64,000 bases of DNA, from positions 58,421 through 122,420 of the forward strand of contig NZ_CABVPN010000026.1 in NCBI RefSeq assembly GCF_902499115.1, written 5' to 3'. Shown in pieces: positions 8,531-17,234 of this stretch. The translations under genes were made by a program, and so were the position numbers. The number at the start of each line of letters is the position of its first letter. Position 1 is the stretch's first letter. Origin of the DNA: Burkholderia diffusa. GTDB lineage: Bacteria > Pseudomonadota > Gammaproteobacteria > Burkholderiales > Burkholderiaceae. The notes beneath the pieces are model-generated. The model ran no database searches and was not told the DNA's origin. It saw nothing but the letters and a program-made list of their open reading frames with translations.

Positions 8531-9817
8531 TCAGCCGTCGCTGCGCCCTGCCAGCAACGCGACCGCGAAATCCGTGCGCACGTCGTTCGCCGCGACCATC
8601 CGTTGCGCGATCCGGTCGATGTCCGCGCCGGTTGCGCCGGCCGCCACCGCGATGTTGCGCGCATGCAGCGCCATGTGGCCGCGCTGGATCCCCTCGGTCG
8701 CGAGCGCGCGCAGCGCCCCGAGATTCTGCGCAAGCCCGACCGCGACCGCAATCTCGCCGAGTTCCTGCGCCGACGTCACGTTCATGATCTTCAGCGCGAG
8801 ACGCGCGAGCGGGTGCGTCTTCGTCGCGCCGCCGACGAGCCCGACCGGCATCGGCATCTCGATCGTGCCCACGAGGTCGCCGTTGTCGGCCTTCTCCCAC
8901 GTCGTCAGCGACGTGTAGCGGCCGTTGCGGCTCGCATACGCGTGCGCGCCGGCTTCCACCGCGCGCCAGTCGTTGCCGGTCGCGACCACCACCGGATCGA
9001 TGCCGTTCATGATTCCTTTGTTGTGTGTCGCGGCGCGGTATGGGTCGGTCGCCGCGAATACGTATGCATCGATCACCCGATCGATCACCGCTTCTCCCGA
9101 ATAGTCGTCGGTCGCGAGCGTCTGCGCCGAGTACCGTACCTCTGCGCGCGCCAGGCGAAGATCGGCGAGGTTGGACAGTATCCGCAACCGTACCTGCCCG
9201 CCGGTGATCGCTTCGATGCGGGTCGCGACGGCTTCGGCCATCGTGTTGACCGTATTCGCGCCCATCGCGTCGCGCACGTCGACGATCAGGTGCGCGACCA
9301 CCATCGCACCGCGCGGCGTGTCGGGAAACACGTGTACCTCGATGTCGCGACAACCGCCGCCGAGGCCGACGAGCACCTTGTCGCGACCGTTCGCCAGTTC
9401 GATCAGTTCGGCCGCGTGCCGCAGGATCGCGAGCCGCGCGCCGTACGGGTCGCCGACGCCGATCACCTGCACCTGCGCGCGCATCAGCGGGCCGCTGCTC
9501 GACGTGCGAAAGCCGCCGGCCGCGCGGGACAGCTTCGCCATATACGATGCGGCCGCCACGATCGACGGCTCCTCGACGGCCATCGGCACGATCACGTCGC
9601 GATCGTTGATCCGGAAGTACCCGGCCACGGCCATCGGCAGCTCGAACGTGCCGATCACGTTCTCGATCATCCCGTTCGCGGTATCGAGCGGCAGCGCGCC
9701 CGGCGAAGCGAACAGCGCGTGCTCGGCATCGCCGAGCCCGACGACGCGGGCGAGGTGGGACAAACGTTGTGCAGGTGTCAGCGCACGGAAATTCGGCAAC
9801 GCGGAATCGATGGACAT
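8531..9817 (-). CDS. mvaA: Degradative (class II) HMG-CoA reductase
   Basis: A 428-residue HMG-CoA reductase, the same length as the Pseudomonas mevalonii enzyme that oxidises mevalonate to HMG-CoA in mevalonate catabolism. All catalytic residues fall at the known positions of that enzyme: Glu83 (VEEPS), Lys267 (THNKGIMNG), Asp283 (ATGND) and His381 (RGHMALH). Asp146 (NGRDKVLV), linked to NAD(H) preference, is also present. The ATG at 9817 has only a weak ribosome site; an in-frame ATG at 9856 would overlap the repeat region. It is first in an operon with the permease pair. HMG-CoA lyase is not in the window. Confidence 0.95.
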   Translation of the reverse strand: MSIDSALPNFRALTPAQRLSHLARVVGLGDAEHALFASPGALPLDTANGMIENVIGTFELPMAVAGYFRINDRDVIVPMAVEEPSIVAAASYMAKLSRAAGGFRTSSSGPLMRAQVQVIGVGDPYGARLAILRHAAELIELANGRDKVLVGLGGGCRDIEVHVFPDTPRGAMVVAHLIVDVRDAMGANTVNTMAEAVATRIEAITGGQVRLRILSNLADLRLARAEVRYSAQTLATDDYSGEAVIDRVIDAYVFAATDPYRAATHNKGIMNGIDPVVVATGNDWRAVEAGAHAYASRNGRYTSLTTWEKADNGDLVGTIEMPMPVGLVGGATKTHPLARLALKIMNVTSAQELGEIAVAVGLAQNLGALRALATEGIQRGHMALHARNIAVAAGATGADIDRIAQRMVAANDVRTDFAVALLAGRSDG

Positions 9818-9894
9818 GATGTCGTTCTGTCTCGGGGTGGCGGTGTGGCCTGCCACGGTTGCGGCGGGCAGCGGATAGCCGAATAATAGTCACG

Positions 9895-9950
9895 CTGTAC
9901 CCATTGAAAAGGTACAGACCGACCAGACAGCCGGACATCCGTACCCATGA
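9895..9950. promoter_or_regulatory. Candidate MocR operator: GTACC repeats
   Basis: CTGTACC (9895-9901) and GGTACAG (9911-9917) form a perfect inverted repeat with a 9-nt spacer. GTACCCATTGA (9897-9907) recurs directly as GTACCCATGA (9941-9950), 44 bp or about four helical turns away. It lies between the divergent HMG-CoA reductase and MocR genes. MocR regulators commonly bind such paired direct and inverted boxes. Confidence 0.6.
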
Positions 9951-9978
9951 CAGTGAATCCGCCCGACGGAACATCGCG

Positions 9979-11370
9979 ATGAAACAGCGTGCAAGAGCCA
10001 GCCTGTCTGGCGCCATGGCGGACAATCTCGCCAGACAGATCGAGGAAGGCGTGTTGCCGGCCGGCGCGAAACTGCCTTCCATCAGGGAATACGCCGAGGC
10101 GTCCGGGTGTTCGAAGAACACCGTGATCAGCGCGTTCGAGCTGCTCGCCGCCGATGGCCTGATCGAGCCGCGCCGCGGCTCCGGCTTCTTCGTCACGCGG
10201 CGCGCGGCGGCCGCGCCCACCATCGACGAGCCGAGCTCGCTCGACCGCGCGATGGACATCGTGTGGCTGATGCGCGAGCAGCTTCACGAGAAGCCCGACG
10301 TGCTCAATCTGGGCGAAGGCTTCCCGCCGATCGAATGGCTCGAGGAGACGCGGCTGAACCAGTACCAGCAGCGCATCATGCGTACCGGCTCCACGTCGCT
10401 GTTCCGCTACGGCAGCCGCTTCGGGTATCTGCCGCTGCGCCAGTCGCTGCAGCAGAAGCTCGCCGGCTACGAAATCGAGGCATCGCCCGCGCAGATCGTA
10501 CTCACGCACGGCGCGAACCAGGCGATGGATCTCGTGCTGCGCTACTTCGTGCGCCCCGGCGACACCGTGCTCGTCGACGACCCGGGCTACTACCCGCTGT
10601 TCGGCAAGCTCAAGCTGAGCGGCGCGAACGTCGTGGGCGTGCCGCGCGAGATCGACGGCCCCGATGTCGCGAAGCTGGCCGAGCATATCGCCGCCTACCG
10701 GCCGAAGCTGTTCTTCACGCAATCGGTCGGGCACAACCCGACCGCGACCGATACCAGTGCGGCCAAGGCGCACCGCATCCTGCAACTCGCTGAGGCGCAC
10801 GACCTGATCATCGTCGAGGACGACGCGCTGGCCGACCTTCGGCCACGCTCGCTCACGCGCATCTCGACACTCGATCAGTTGCGCCGCACGATCTATATCG
10901 GCAGTTTCTCGAAATCGGTGTCGGCAGCGCTGCGCGTGGGTTTCCTCGCGTGCAATGCGGCACTCGCGAGCGACCTCGCCGACGTGAAGATGCTGACCCA
11001 TGTGAGCAGCTCCGAGTATTGCGAGCGCACGCTCGACGCAATCGTCAGCGACGGGCATTTTCTCCGGCATACGAATCATCTTCAGGAGAAGCTGCGACGT
11101 GCGACCGGCACCGCCCTCGACGCGCTCGACCGGCTCGGCGCACAGGTCTATCGGCCGTGCGAGCAGAACCTGTATCTGTGGGCCGCGATGCCCGGCTGGC
11201 CGGATTCGATGGCACTGGCGCAGGCGATGCTGGAGCGCGGCGTGATCCTCGCGCCGGGCGCGGTGTTCTCGCCGCAGGCCGATCAGCCGTCCGCGTATTG
11301 CCGGTTCAACGTCGCGTATCTGGCGGACAAGCGGTTTGCGCACGCGTTGAAGACGCTCACGTCGCAATGA
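9979..11370 (+). CDS. MocR-type PLP-dependent GntR regulator
   Basis: A 463-residue MocR transcription factor: an N-terminal winged-helix GntR domain (about residues 5-75, SIREYAEASGCSKNTVISAFELLAADGLI) joined to a fold-type I aminotransferase domain. The PLP lysine lies in IYIGSFSKSVSAALRVGFL, and the Asp/Tyr region reads VDDPGYYPLFG. It is divergent from the mevalonate genes, 161 bp away, with GTACC repeats between, so it probably controls them in response to an amino-acid or PLP-linked signal. The start at 9979 aligns with the start of the GntR domain. A strong terminator follows directly. Confidence 0.9.
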   Translation: MKQRARASLSGAMADNLARQIEEGVLPAGAKLPSIREYAEASGCSKNTVISAFELLAADGLIEPRRGSGFFVTRRAAAAPTIDEPSSLDRAMDIVWLMREQLHEKPDVLNLGEGFPPIEWLEETRLNQYQQRIMRTGSTSLFRYGSRFGYLPLRQSLQQKLAGYEIEASPAQIVLTHGANQAMDLVLRYFVRPGDTVLVDDPGYYPLFGKLKLSGANVVGVPREIDGPDVAKLAEHIAAYRPKLFFTQSVGHNPTATDTSAAKAHRILQLAEAHDLIIVEDDALADLRPRSLTRISTLDQLRRTIYIGSFSKSVSAALRVGFLACNAALASDLADVKMLTHVSSSEYCERTLDAIVSDGHFLRHTNHLQEKLRRATGTALDALDRLGAQVYRPCEQNLYLWAAMPGWPDSMALAQAMLERGVILAPGAVFSPQADQPSAYCRFNVAYLADKRFAHALKTLTSQ

Positions 11371-11403
11371 ACGCGGGCCGGCATCGCAACCGGCCCGCGT
11401 TTT
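11371..11403 (+). terminator. Intrinsic terminator after MocR gene
   Basis: ACGCGGGCCGG (11371-11381) and CCGGCCCGCGT (11390-11400) form a perfect 11-bp stem followed by TTTT. It starts at the base after the stop codon and lies 16 bp from the end of the convergent epoxide hydrolase gene. Confidence 0.85.
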
Positions 11404-11418
11404 CCCGTCAAACCCCGC

Positions 11419-12696
11419 TTACGCGCTACGCAACGGCCGGAACCCGGCACGCACTTCCCGGGCGAACAGTTCCGGCTCCTCCCAGGCCGCGAAATGCCCG
11501 CCCTTGTCGACTTCGTTGAAGTAGATCAGGTTGCGATAGCTGCGCTCGGCCCAGCTGCGCGGCGCCTGGTAGATCTCGCCGGGGAACACCGTGATCGCCG
11601 CCGGCAGCGAGATGTCCACCGCGTTGAAGTTGTTCGAGTGATCCTCCCAGTAAATCTGCGCCGCGGACGTCGCCGTGTCGGTCAGCCAGTACAACGAAAT
11701 GTCGTCGAGAATCTCGTCGCGCGGGATCGAGCGTTCGGGCACGCCGCCGCTGTAGGTCCACTGCGAGATCTTGTCGTACATCCACGCGGCCTGACCCGAC
11801 GGCGAATCGGCGAGCGCATAGCCGACCGTCTGCGGGCGCGTGACCATCATCGCCGAGTAGCCGCAGTTGTCGCGGTAGAACGTCGCGAGCTTCTCGTACG
11901 CGGCCTTCTCCTTCGGCGACAACGATGCCGGTGCCGGCGCGTCGGTCTGGAGCAGCGTCGCGATATCCGGCGGCACCGTCGCCGGCATGTTCACGTGAAT
12001 CCCGGCCAGGCCCTGCACGCGCTGCATCGCCATCCGGTGCGAGATCACCGAGCCGCAGTCGCCGCCCTGCGACACGAAGCGCGTATAGCCGAGGCGCGCC
12101 ATCAGCTCGCCCCATGCACGCGCGATGTGATCGGAGCCCCAGCCCGTCTTCGTCGGACGGCCCGAAAAACCGAAACCCGGCAGCGACGGCACGACGACGT
12201 GGAACGCATCGTCGGCACTCGCGCCGTGTGCGGTCGGATCCGTCAGCGGGCCGATCGCCTTCAGCAGCTCGACGATCGAACCCGGCCAGCCGTGCGTCAT
12301 GATCATCGGCATCGCGTTCGCGTGCCGCGAACGCACGTGGATGAAGTGAATGTCGAGCCCGTCGATTTCGGTGATGAACATCGGGAAACCGTTCAGGCGC
12401 GCCTCGCCCTTGCGCCAGTCGTAGTCGGTGCCCCAGTAACGGAGCAGCGCCTGCATGCGCGCGAGCCGCACGCCCTGCGATTCGTCGGCGACGGTCTCGC
12501 GGCCCGGCCAGCGCGTCGCTGCAATGCGGCGGCGCAGGTCGGCCAGCGCTTCATCGGGGATATGGGCGGTAAACGGACGTATGCCGTCGCCGCCGGTTGC
12601 CGCCTGCAGCGCGGTGGGCAGCATCGCGGATACGCCGGCGGCCACGGAAGTGGCCAGCAGGTGGCGACGCATCGGGGAAAACTGTGTGGAAGACAT
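11419..12696 (-). CDS. Exported epoxide hydrolase family protein
   Basis: A 425-residue epoxide hydrolase of the type with an N-terminal EHN domain (IRPFTAHIPDEALADLRRRIAATRWPG) and an alpha/beta hydrolase core. Visible motifs are THGWPGS (oxyanion HGWP), SQGGDCGSVISH (nucleophile Asp elbow) and the C-terminal GGHFAAWEEPELFA (catalytic His). The N-terminus MRRHLLATSVAAGVSAM ending LQA suggests a Tat-like or Sec signal, placing it in the periplasm. The start at 12696 has AAAGGAG 10 nt upstream; the ATG at 12672 is an alternative. It likely opens an epoxide to a diol; substrate unknown. Confidence 0.88.
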   Translation of the reverse strand: MSSTQFSPMRRHLLATSVAAGVSAMLPTALQAATGGDGIRPFTAHIPDEALADLRRRIAATRWPGRETVADESQGVRLARMQALLRYWGTDYDWRKGEARLNGFPMFITEIDGLDIHFIHVRSRHANAMPMIMTHGWPGSIVELLKAIGPLTDPTAHGASADDAFHVVVPSLPGFGFSGRPTKTGWGSDHIARAWGELMARLGYTRFVSQGGDCGSVISHRMAMQRVQGLAGIHVNMPATVPPDIATLLQTDAPAPASLSPKEKAAYEKLATFYRDNCGYSAMMVTRPQTVGYALADSPSGQAAWMYDKISQWTYSGGVPERSIPRDEILDDISLYWLTDTATSAAQIYWEDHSNNFNAVDISLPAAITVFPGEIYQAPRSWAERSYRNLIYFNEVDKGGHFAAWEEPELFAREVRAGFRPLRSA

Positions 12697-12867
12697 CGTT
12701 CGGCATCTCCTTTCGTGAAGTGGAAAGTGAACATGCCGCGCGGCGGGGCGCGCCTTCGCTTTCATTCGGGCGGGCGCCGGTTGCGCGGCGTTGCCCATTT
12801 GAAAGGTCTGACGTATCGGGGATGTGTCTGGTTTGTACGCGTTTGTAGCCGGGACGCGACCGCGCCG

Positions 12868-13476
12868 TCAAGGCGCGATCCAGCGGCCTTCGTAGCCGTC
12901 GTCGCTCACGTCGAACACCGCGCGACGATGGCCGTCGCGGGCGAGGTCGAGCCAGTCGATGCGCGTCACCGTGACGTGGAGCAGGCAGAAGTTCCGGTAG
13001 CCGTCGTCGGTGGTCGCCGTGCGCGTGCCCGTGCCCGGGCTTGCGGTGACGTGCGCGTCTTCCGGCGACTCGATCGGCGTGCCCGGGCGCAGCGGTGCAC
13101 GATACAGCAGCAGCGTATGCGGACGGCTCGATTGCCAGACCGCGCGACGTTGTGCTTCGTCGTCGCAAATCGTCGCAACGCCTTCCGCGCGAATCTGCAC
13201 GAGTGAATCGAGATCGTACGCGACGATCGCGATACGCGGATCGCGGCGCAGCTCCACGACCTTCTCCGAGCGCGCATCGGTATGGAACGACAGCCGATGA
13301 TCGGCGCGGCTCACCTGCCGCAGCACGATCGTGCGCACCTTCGGCGCGCCGTCGAGGCCGAGCGTCGCGACCTGCACCATGGTGAACGGCGAGCGCTGTA
13401 CGCCGACGCCGGACTCGAGGCACGACCAGAGGCGGTCGTACGTTTCCGTGAGCGATTCGATATCGATGTCGGACAT
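12868..13476 (-). CDS. Pyridoxamine 5'-phosphate oxidase-like flavoprotein
   Basis: A 202-residue split-barrel FMN-binding protein of the PNPOx-like family. Features are FTMVQVATLGLDGAPKVRTIVLRQVSRADHRL and HTDARSEKVVELRRDPRIAIVAYDLDSLVQIR near the FMN site. The C-terminus YRNFCLLHVTVTRIDWLDL is typical of the branch annotated as PNPOx-like rather than true PdxH. It is third in a row with the aminotransferase and the 62-aa protein, all on the minus strand. The start at 13476 is chosen because the domain begins there. Confidence 0.8.
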   Translation of the reverse strand: MSDIDIESLTETYDRLWSCLESGVGVQRSPFTMVQVATLGLDGAPKVRTIVLRQVSRADHRLSFHTDARSEKVVELRRDPRIAIVAYDLDSLVQIRAEGVATICDDEAQRRAVWQSSRPHTLLLYRAPLRPGTPIESPEDAHVTASPGTGTRTATTDDGYRNFCLLHVTVTRIDWLDLARDGHRRAVFDVSDDGYEGRWIAP

Positions 13477-13562
13477 GATGATCTGGCGATCCTGCGTGGT
13501 TCGATCACGCCAGCTTAATCGTTTCGGCGGCGGGATTGCGTTGCAGGCCCCCGCCATGCGGT

Positions 13563-13751
13563 TCAGTTGTAGCCGAGGACGACCGCTGAGGCGTCGCGCG
13601 TGTCGGTCGAATCCGCGCCGAAGCGGCCGAGCACGTCGGCGACGTACTGCGGCCCCGCGCCGATCTGCGACGACTTGTGTTCGACGGGACGGATACCGGC
13701 GATGCGCGGCGCTTCATCCATCCGTGCGGTGTCGTTGACGACGATGCTCAT
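13563..13751 (-). CDS. 62-residue protein between aminotransferase and PNPOx genes
   Basis: A 62-residue reading frame (starts MSIVVNDTARMDEAPRIAG, ends DASAVVLGYN) with a strong ribosome site, GGAGG, 8 nt before the ATG. It begins 13 bp past the aminotransferase stop and ends 86 bp before the PNPOx-like gene, so all three should share a transcript. It has no cysteine, no signal peptide and no membrane helix. I do not recognise a family. The strong translation signal and tight packing argue for a real gene. Confidence 0.65.
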   Translation of the reverse strand: MSIVVNDTARMDEAPRIAGIRPVEHKSSQIGAGPQYVADVLGRFGADSTDTRDASAVVLGYN

Positions 13752-13764
13752 GTGTCTCTCCTCC

Positions 13765-14964
13765 TCACGCGGCCAGCGCCGCACCATACGCGCGCACGAG
13801 GCGCGCCACGCCTTCCCGGATCGCGTCGACGTCGGGCGCGGCGAACGACAGCCGAAGCGAAGCGGCGTCGACGTTGTCCGCGAAGAACGCCTTGCCCGGC
13901 ACGAACACGACCTTGTTCGCGATCGCCTGTTGCAGCAGCACGTCCGACGACACCGCGCCGATCCGCGCCCACACGAACATCCCGCCTTCGGGACGATGGA
14001 ACGTGATCGCATTGCCGAAGCCGTCGCGCAGCGCGTCGCACATCGCATCGCACTTGCGCTTGTAGGCCGCCGTGATGCGCGGCAGATGACGCTCGAGCGC
14101 GCCGGCGGCGAGATATTCGGCGGCGGTGGCTTGCGTCCACGGCGCGCTGCACAGGTCGACCGTCTGCTTCGCGATCACGCAGCGCCGCGCGATTTCGGCC
14201 GGCGCGATCGTCCAGCCCACGCGCAGCCCCGGCGCGACGATTTTCGACAGGCTTGCGAAGTGCACGATCCAGTCACGTGCGCCTTCGACTTCGTTCGCGA
14301 GCGCCAGCATCGACGGCACCGGTTCTCCCGCGAAACGCAGGTCGCCGTAGGGATCGTCCTCGACGATCAGGAAACGGTATTGCACCGCGAGACGCAGCAG
14401 CTTCAGGCGGCGTTCGCGCGCAAGCGTCGCGCCGGTCGGATTCGCGAAGGTCGGCACCGTGTAGAGCAGCTTCGGCTGCACGATCGCGCCGGAGGCAAGT
14501 TGCGACGCGAGGCGGTCGACGTCGAGGCCATCGCCATCGACGGGGATCGTCACGATGTGCACCTGCTGCAGGCGCATCGCCGACAGCGTCGCCGGATACG
14601 CCGGTTGTTCGGTCAACACGACGTCGCCCGGGGCGACCATCACGCGCAGCAGCAGATCGAGGCCCTGTTGCGAACCGGTCGTGACGAGCAGTTCGGCCGG
14701 CGTGCACGTCACGTTGCGGCGCGCCATCAACGCGATCAGTTGCTGCTTCAGTTCAGCGAGGCCGTCGGTCGGGCCGTATTGCAGGCAGCGGACCGGCTGC
14801 GCGTACGCGTGTTCGGCAGCCGTGTTCAGGCCGTCGACGTCGAACAGGTCGCTGGCCGGGTAGCCGCCGGCGAACGAAATCATCCCCGGCTCGGAGAGGT
14901 ACTTGAACAGCTCGCGGATCGGCGAACCGGCGGGATTCTGGAATGAGGGCGTGAACGCGTACAT
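13765..14964 (-). CDS. PLP-dependent aminotransferase (class I/II)
   Basis: A 399-residue fold-type I aminotransferase of the 2-aminoadipate/MocR-like branch without a DNA-binding domain. The substrate and cofactor region TTGSQQGLDLLLRVM, VEDDPYGDLRF and the PLP lysine in HFASLSKIVAPGLRVGWTIAP are visible. It probably transfers amino groups from an aromatic, branched or aminoadipate-like amino acid to 2-oxoglutarate. The start at 14964 gives the usual N-terminus (SFQNPAGSPIRELFKYL). It heads a likely three-gene unit with the 62-aa and PNPOx-like genes. Confidence 0.88.
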   Translation of the reverse strand: MYAFTPSFQNPAGSPIRELFKYLSEPGMISFAGGYPASDLFDVDGLNTAAEHAYAQPVRCLQYGPTDGLAELKQQLIALMARRNVTCTPAELLVTTGSQQGLDLLLRVMVAPGDVVLTEQPAYPATLSAMRLQQVHIVTIPVDGDGLDVDRLASQLASGAIVQPKLLYTVPTFANPTGATLARERRLKLLRLAVQYRFLIVEDDPYGDLRFAGEPVPSMLALANEVEGARDWIVHFASLSKIVAPGLRVGWTIAPAEIARRCVIAKQTVDLCSAPWTQATAAEYLAAGALERHLPRITAAYKRKCDAMCDALRDGFGNAITFHRPEGGMFVWARIGAVSSDVLLQQAIANKVVFVPGKAFFADNVDAASLRLSFAAPDVDAIREGVARLVRAYGAALAA

Positions 14965-15192
14965 GTCGTCGTGATCTGGGTGGCGGCGACGGCCGGGATA
15001 GCCGACAGGGGCCGCCCGCCAACGCGCGCTTCTGGCGCAACGGCGGGAATTCGAGCCACGATTGTCGATAGTCATTAACGCCGCGGCAAACGATATCTAT
15101 GCACTAGGTCTTGCGGTTTGGTCATCAATTGGCAGGGGTGGCAGCGGGCGTTAGCGCGACCTTGGGGCAAGATTGACCGCAAAGGTAACGAT

Positions 15193-15606
15193 ATGCATGC
15201 ATGGGAAGAGAAGTATCTGAATGGATACGCCGCGGCAAAATCCGAGGCCGACGTGTTTTTGGAATTGACGGCGGATGTGTGAGCACTTGGATTCGAGTAT
15301 TGTTCGTTCGGCCTGCGCATTCCGTTCCCGGTGACCAATCCGCAGTTCATGCTGCAGCCCAATTATCCGGAGCCCTGGGTCAAGCGCTATGTGAGTCAAA
15401 ACTACTTTGCCGTCGAGTTGACGGCTCGCGAGCGCGAGTCGCTGCAATGGTCTGCTGCGGGGAAAACCTACGTCGAGATCGGCAAGATCATGCATGTCGA
15501 CGAGCGCACCGTGAAATTTCACCTCGTCAATGCGATGCGCAAGCTGAATGCGACCAACAAGACTGAAGCCGCGGTCAAGGCGACCATTCTGGGACTCCTG
15601 TTCTGA
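15193..15606 (+). pseudogene. Broken LuxR-type quorum-sensing regulator
   Basis: Reading from ATG 15193 gives the start of an acyl-homoserine-lactone-binding domain (MHAWEEKYLNGYAAAKSEAD), then TGA at 15280-15282, then the same frame continues as ALGFEYCSFGLRIPFPV and NYPEPWVKRYVSQNYFAV. At about 15415 the sequence jumps to the LuxR helix-turn-helix (LTARERESLQWSAAGKTY to ATILGLLF). About 100 residues of the sensor domain are missing, since intact homologues have about 235 residues. A GTG at 15331 could still yield a 91-residue protein with an intact DNA-binding domain. Confidence 0.82.
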
Positions 15607-15735
15607 CGACATTCTCATCATCGGCCGCGCGCCGACTTTTACAACGCAGCGCCATGCTCGCGGGACGGTAACACCGTCAAAACGGCAACCCCGGTTGCCC
15701 GGTTCAATGGTCGGCAGCCTCGCAGCCCGCCCTGA

Positions 15736-15773
15736 TTACCTAGGTAATTGACACGTATAGACCTAGGTAATTG
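15736..15773. promoter_or_regulatory. Tandem palindromic operator before MHS transporter
   Basis: The 13-mer ACCTAGGTAATTG occurs at 15738-15750 and 15761-15773, a period of 23 bp. The first copy lies in the 14-bp palindrome ATTACCTAGGTAAT. A TTGACA box (15748-15753) overlaps the first copy, so a bound regulator would compete with or position RNA polymerase. It ends 58 bp before the transporter ATG. Confidence 0.62.
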
Positions 15774-15831
15774 TCCTCCTTACCATGGTTTTCGACGCGA
15801 ATCCAAGCGCCCACATAAAGAGGACACGACC

Positions 15832-17178
15832 ATGACCACCCAGGACGTCGATACCAGCACGCTACGACGCGTGATCGCCGCAGCCTCGATCGGCAATTTC
15901 GTCGAATGGTTCGATTTCGCCGCATACGGCTTTCTCGCCACCATCCTGACGCGCGAATTCTTCCCCAGCGGCGACCCAACGATCGGGCTCCTGAAGACTT
16001 TCGCGGTGTTCGCGGTGGCCTTCGCATTCCGCCCGCTGGGCGGCCTCGTCTTCGGCGTGATCGGCGACCGGATCGGACGCAAGCGCACCCTCGCGCTGAC
16101 GATCCTGATGATGGCCGGCTCGACGACGTTGATCGGCCTGCTCCCGACCTACGCGAGCATCGGCTACTGGGCACCGTTGCTGCTCACGATCATTCGCTGC
16201 GTCCAGGGGTTCTCCGCAGGCGGCGAATACGCCGGCGCATGCGCGTACGTGATGGAACATGCACCGCGCCGCCGCCGCGCCTTCTTCGGCAGTTTCGTGC
16301 CGGTATCGACCTTCTCGTCGTTCGCTTGCGCGGCGGTGGTGGCCTATCTGCTCGAATCGTCGCTGTCGTCGCAGGCCATGGTCGAATGGGGCTGGCGCGT
16401 GCCGTTCCTGATCGCGGCACCGGTCGGCCTCATCGGCGTCTACCTGCGTGTGAACCTGAATGAAACGCCCGCGTTCCAGGCGCTCGAAGGCAAGCACGAC
16501 ATCGCGCATGCCCCGCTGATGGAAACGCTGCACTCGCAGTCGTTGAATATCCTGAAGCTCGGCGCGTTCGTGTCCGTGACGGCGCTGTCGTTCTATACGT
16601 TCACGACGTATTTCGCGACCTACCTTCAAGTGGCCGGGCACTTGTCTCGCGGCACGTCGCTTCTCGTGACGGTGCTCGCGCTCTTCTTCGCCGCGGCCCT
16701 GTGCCCGGTCGCCGGCTTGTTCTCCGACCTCGTCGGCCGCCGCGCGACGATCGCCACGACCGGCATCTTCATCATCGTGTCGGTTTATCCGGCGTTCTCG
16801 CTCGGCGGCTCGGGCGTGCTGTCGCAATCGATGATCGGCGTCGCGCTGCTTGCGATCGGCGCGGTGTTCTCGGGCGTGGTGACGGCACCGCTGATGTCGG
16901 AAGTGTTCGCGACGAAAACGCGCTACACGGCATCGGCGATCACGTACAACCTCGCCTACACGATCTTCGGCGGTACCGCGCCGCTCGTCGCCACGTGGCT
17001 GATCTCCGCGACCGGCACGAACCTGTCGCCCGCGTACTACCTGATCGCCGTGTCGCTCTTCGCGATGATCGGCGGCCTGTCCCTGCCGGAAACGTCGAAG
17101 ACGGCACTCGAGGAAGCCGGTCCGGCGATCGCGGGCGCCGCCCGGTCCGCCAAGCGCGGCGTCGAAGGCGCCGTTTGA
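15832..17178 (+). CDS. MHS-family MFS transporter
   Basis: A 448-residue 12-helix symporter of the metabolite:H+ symporter branch (ProP/ShiA-like). Motifs are GNFVEWFDFAAYGF at the N-terminus, FRPLGGLVFGVIGDRIGRKRTL (helix 2-3 loop) and QGFSAGGEYAG. ProP-like members carry betaine, proline or aromatic acids. The start at 15832 has AAAGAGG 8 nt upstream. It is followed after 56 bp by the M19-like gene and then the DUF5943 gene, a pairing that recalls quaternary-amine catabolic loci, so a methylated amine or betaine is a reasonable guess for its substrate. Confidence 0.88.
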   Translation: MTTQDVDTSTLRRVIAAASIGNFVEWFDFAAYGFLATILTREFFPSGDPTIGLLKTFAVFAVAFAFRPLGGLVFGVIGDRIGRKRTLALTILMMAGSTTLIGLLPTYASIGYWAPLLLTIIRCVQGFSAGGEYAGACAYVMEHAPRRRRAFFGSFVPVSTFSSFACAAVVAYLLESSLSSQAMVEWGWRVPFLIAAPVGLIGVYLRVNLNETPAFQALEGKHDIAHAPLMETLHSQSLNILKLGAFVSVTALSFYTFTTYFATYLQVAGHLSRGTSLLVTVLALFFAAALCPVAGLFSDLVGRRATIATTGIFIIVSVYPAFSLGGSGVLSQSMIGVALLAIGAVFSGVVTAPLMSEVFATKTRYTASAITYNLAYTIFGGTAPLVATWLISATGTNLSPAYYLIAVSLFAMIGGLSLPETSKTALEEAGPAIAGAARSAKRGVEGAV

Positions 17179-17234
17179 GCACGGGCGCCGCTTCCGCAGC
17201 CTGTCCGCAAGCATCCAACGCATCGACAGACACC

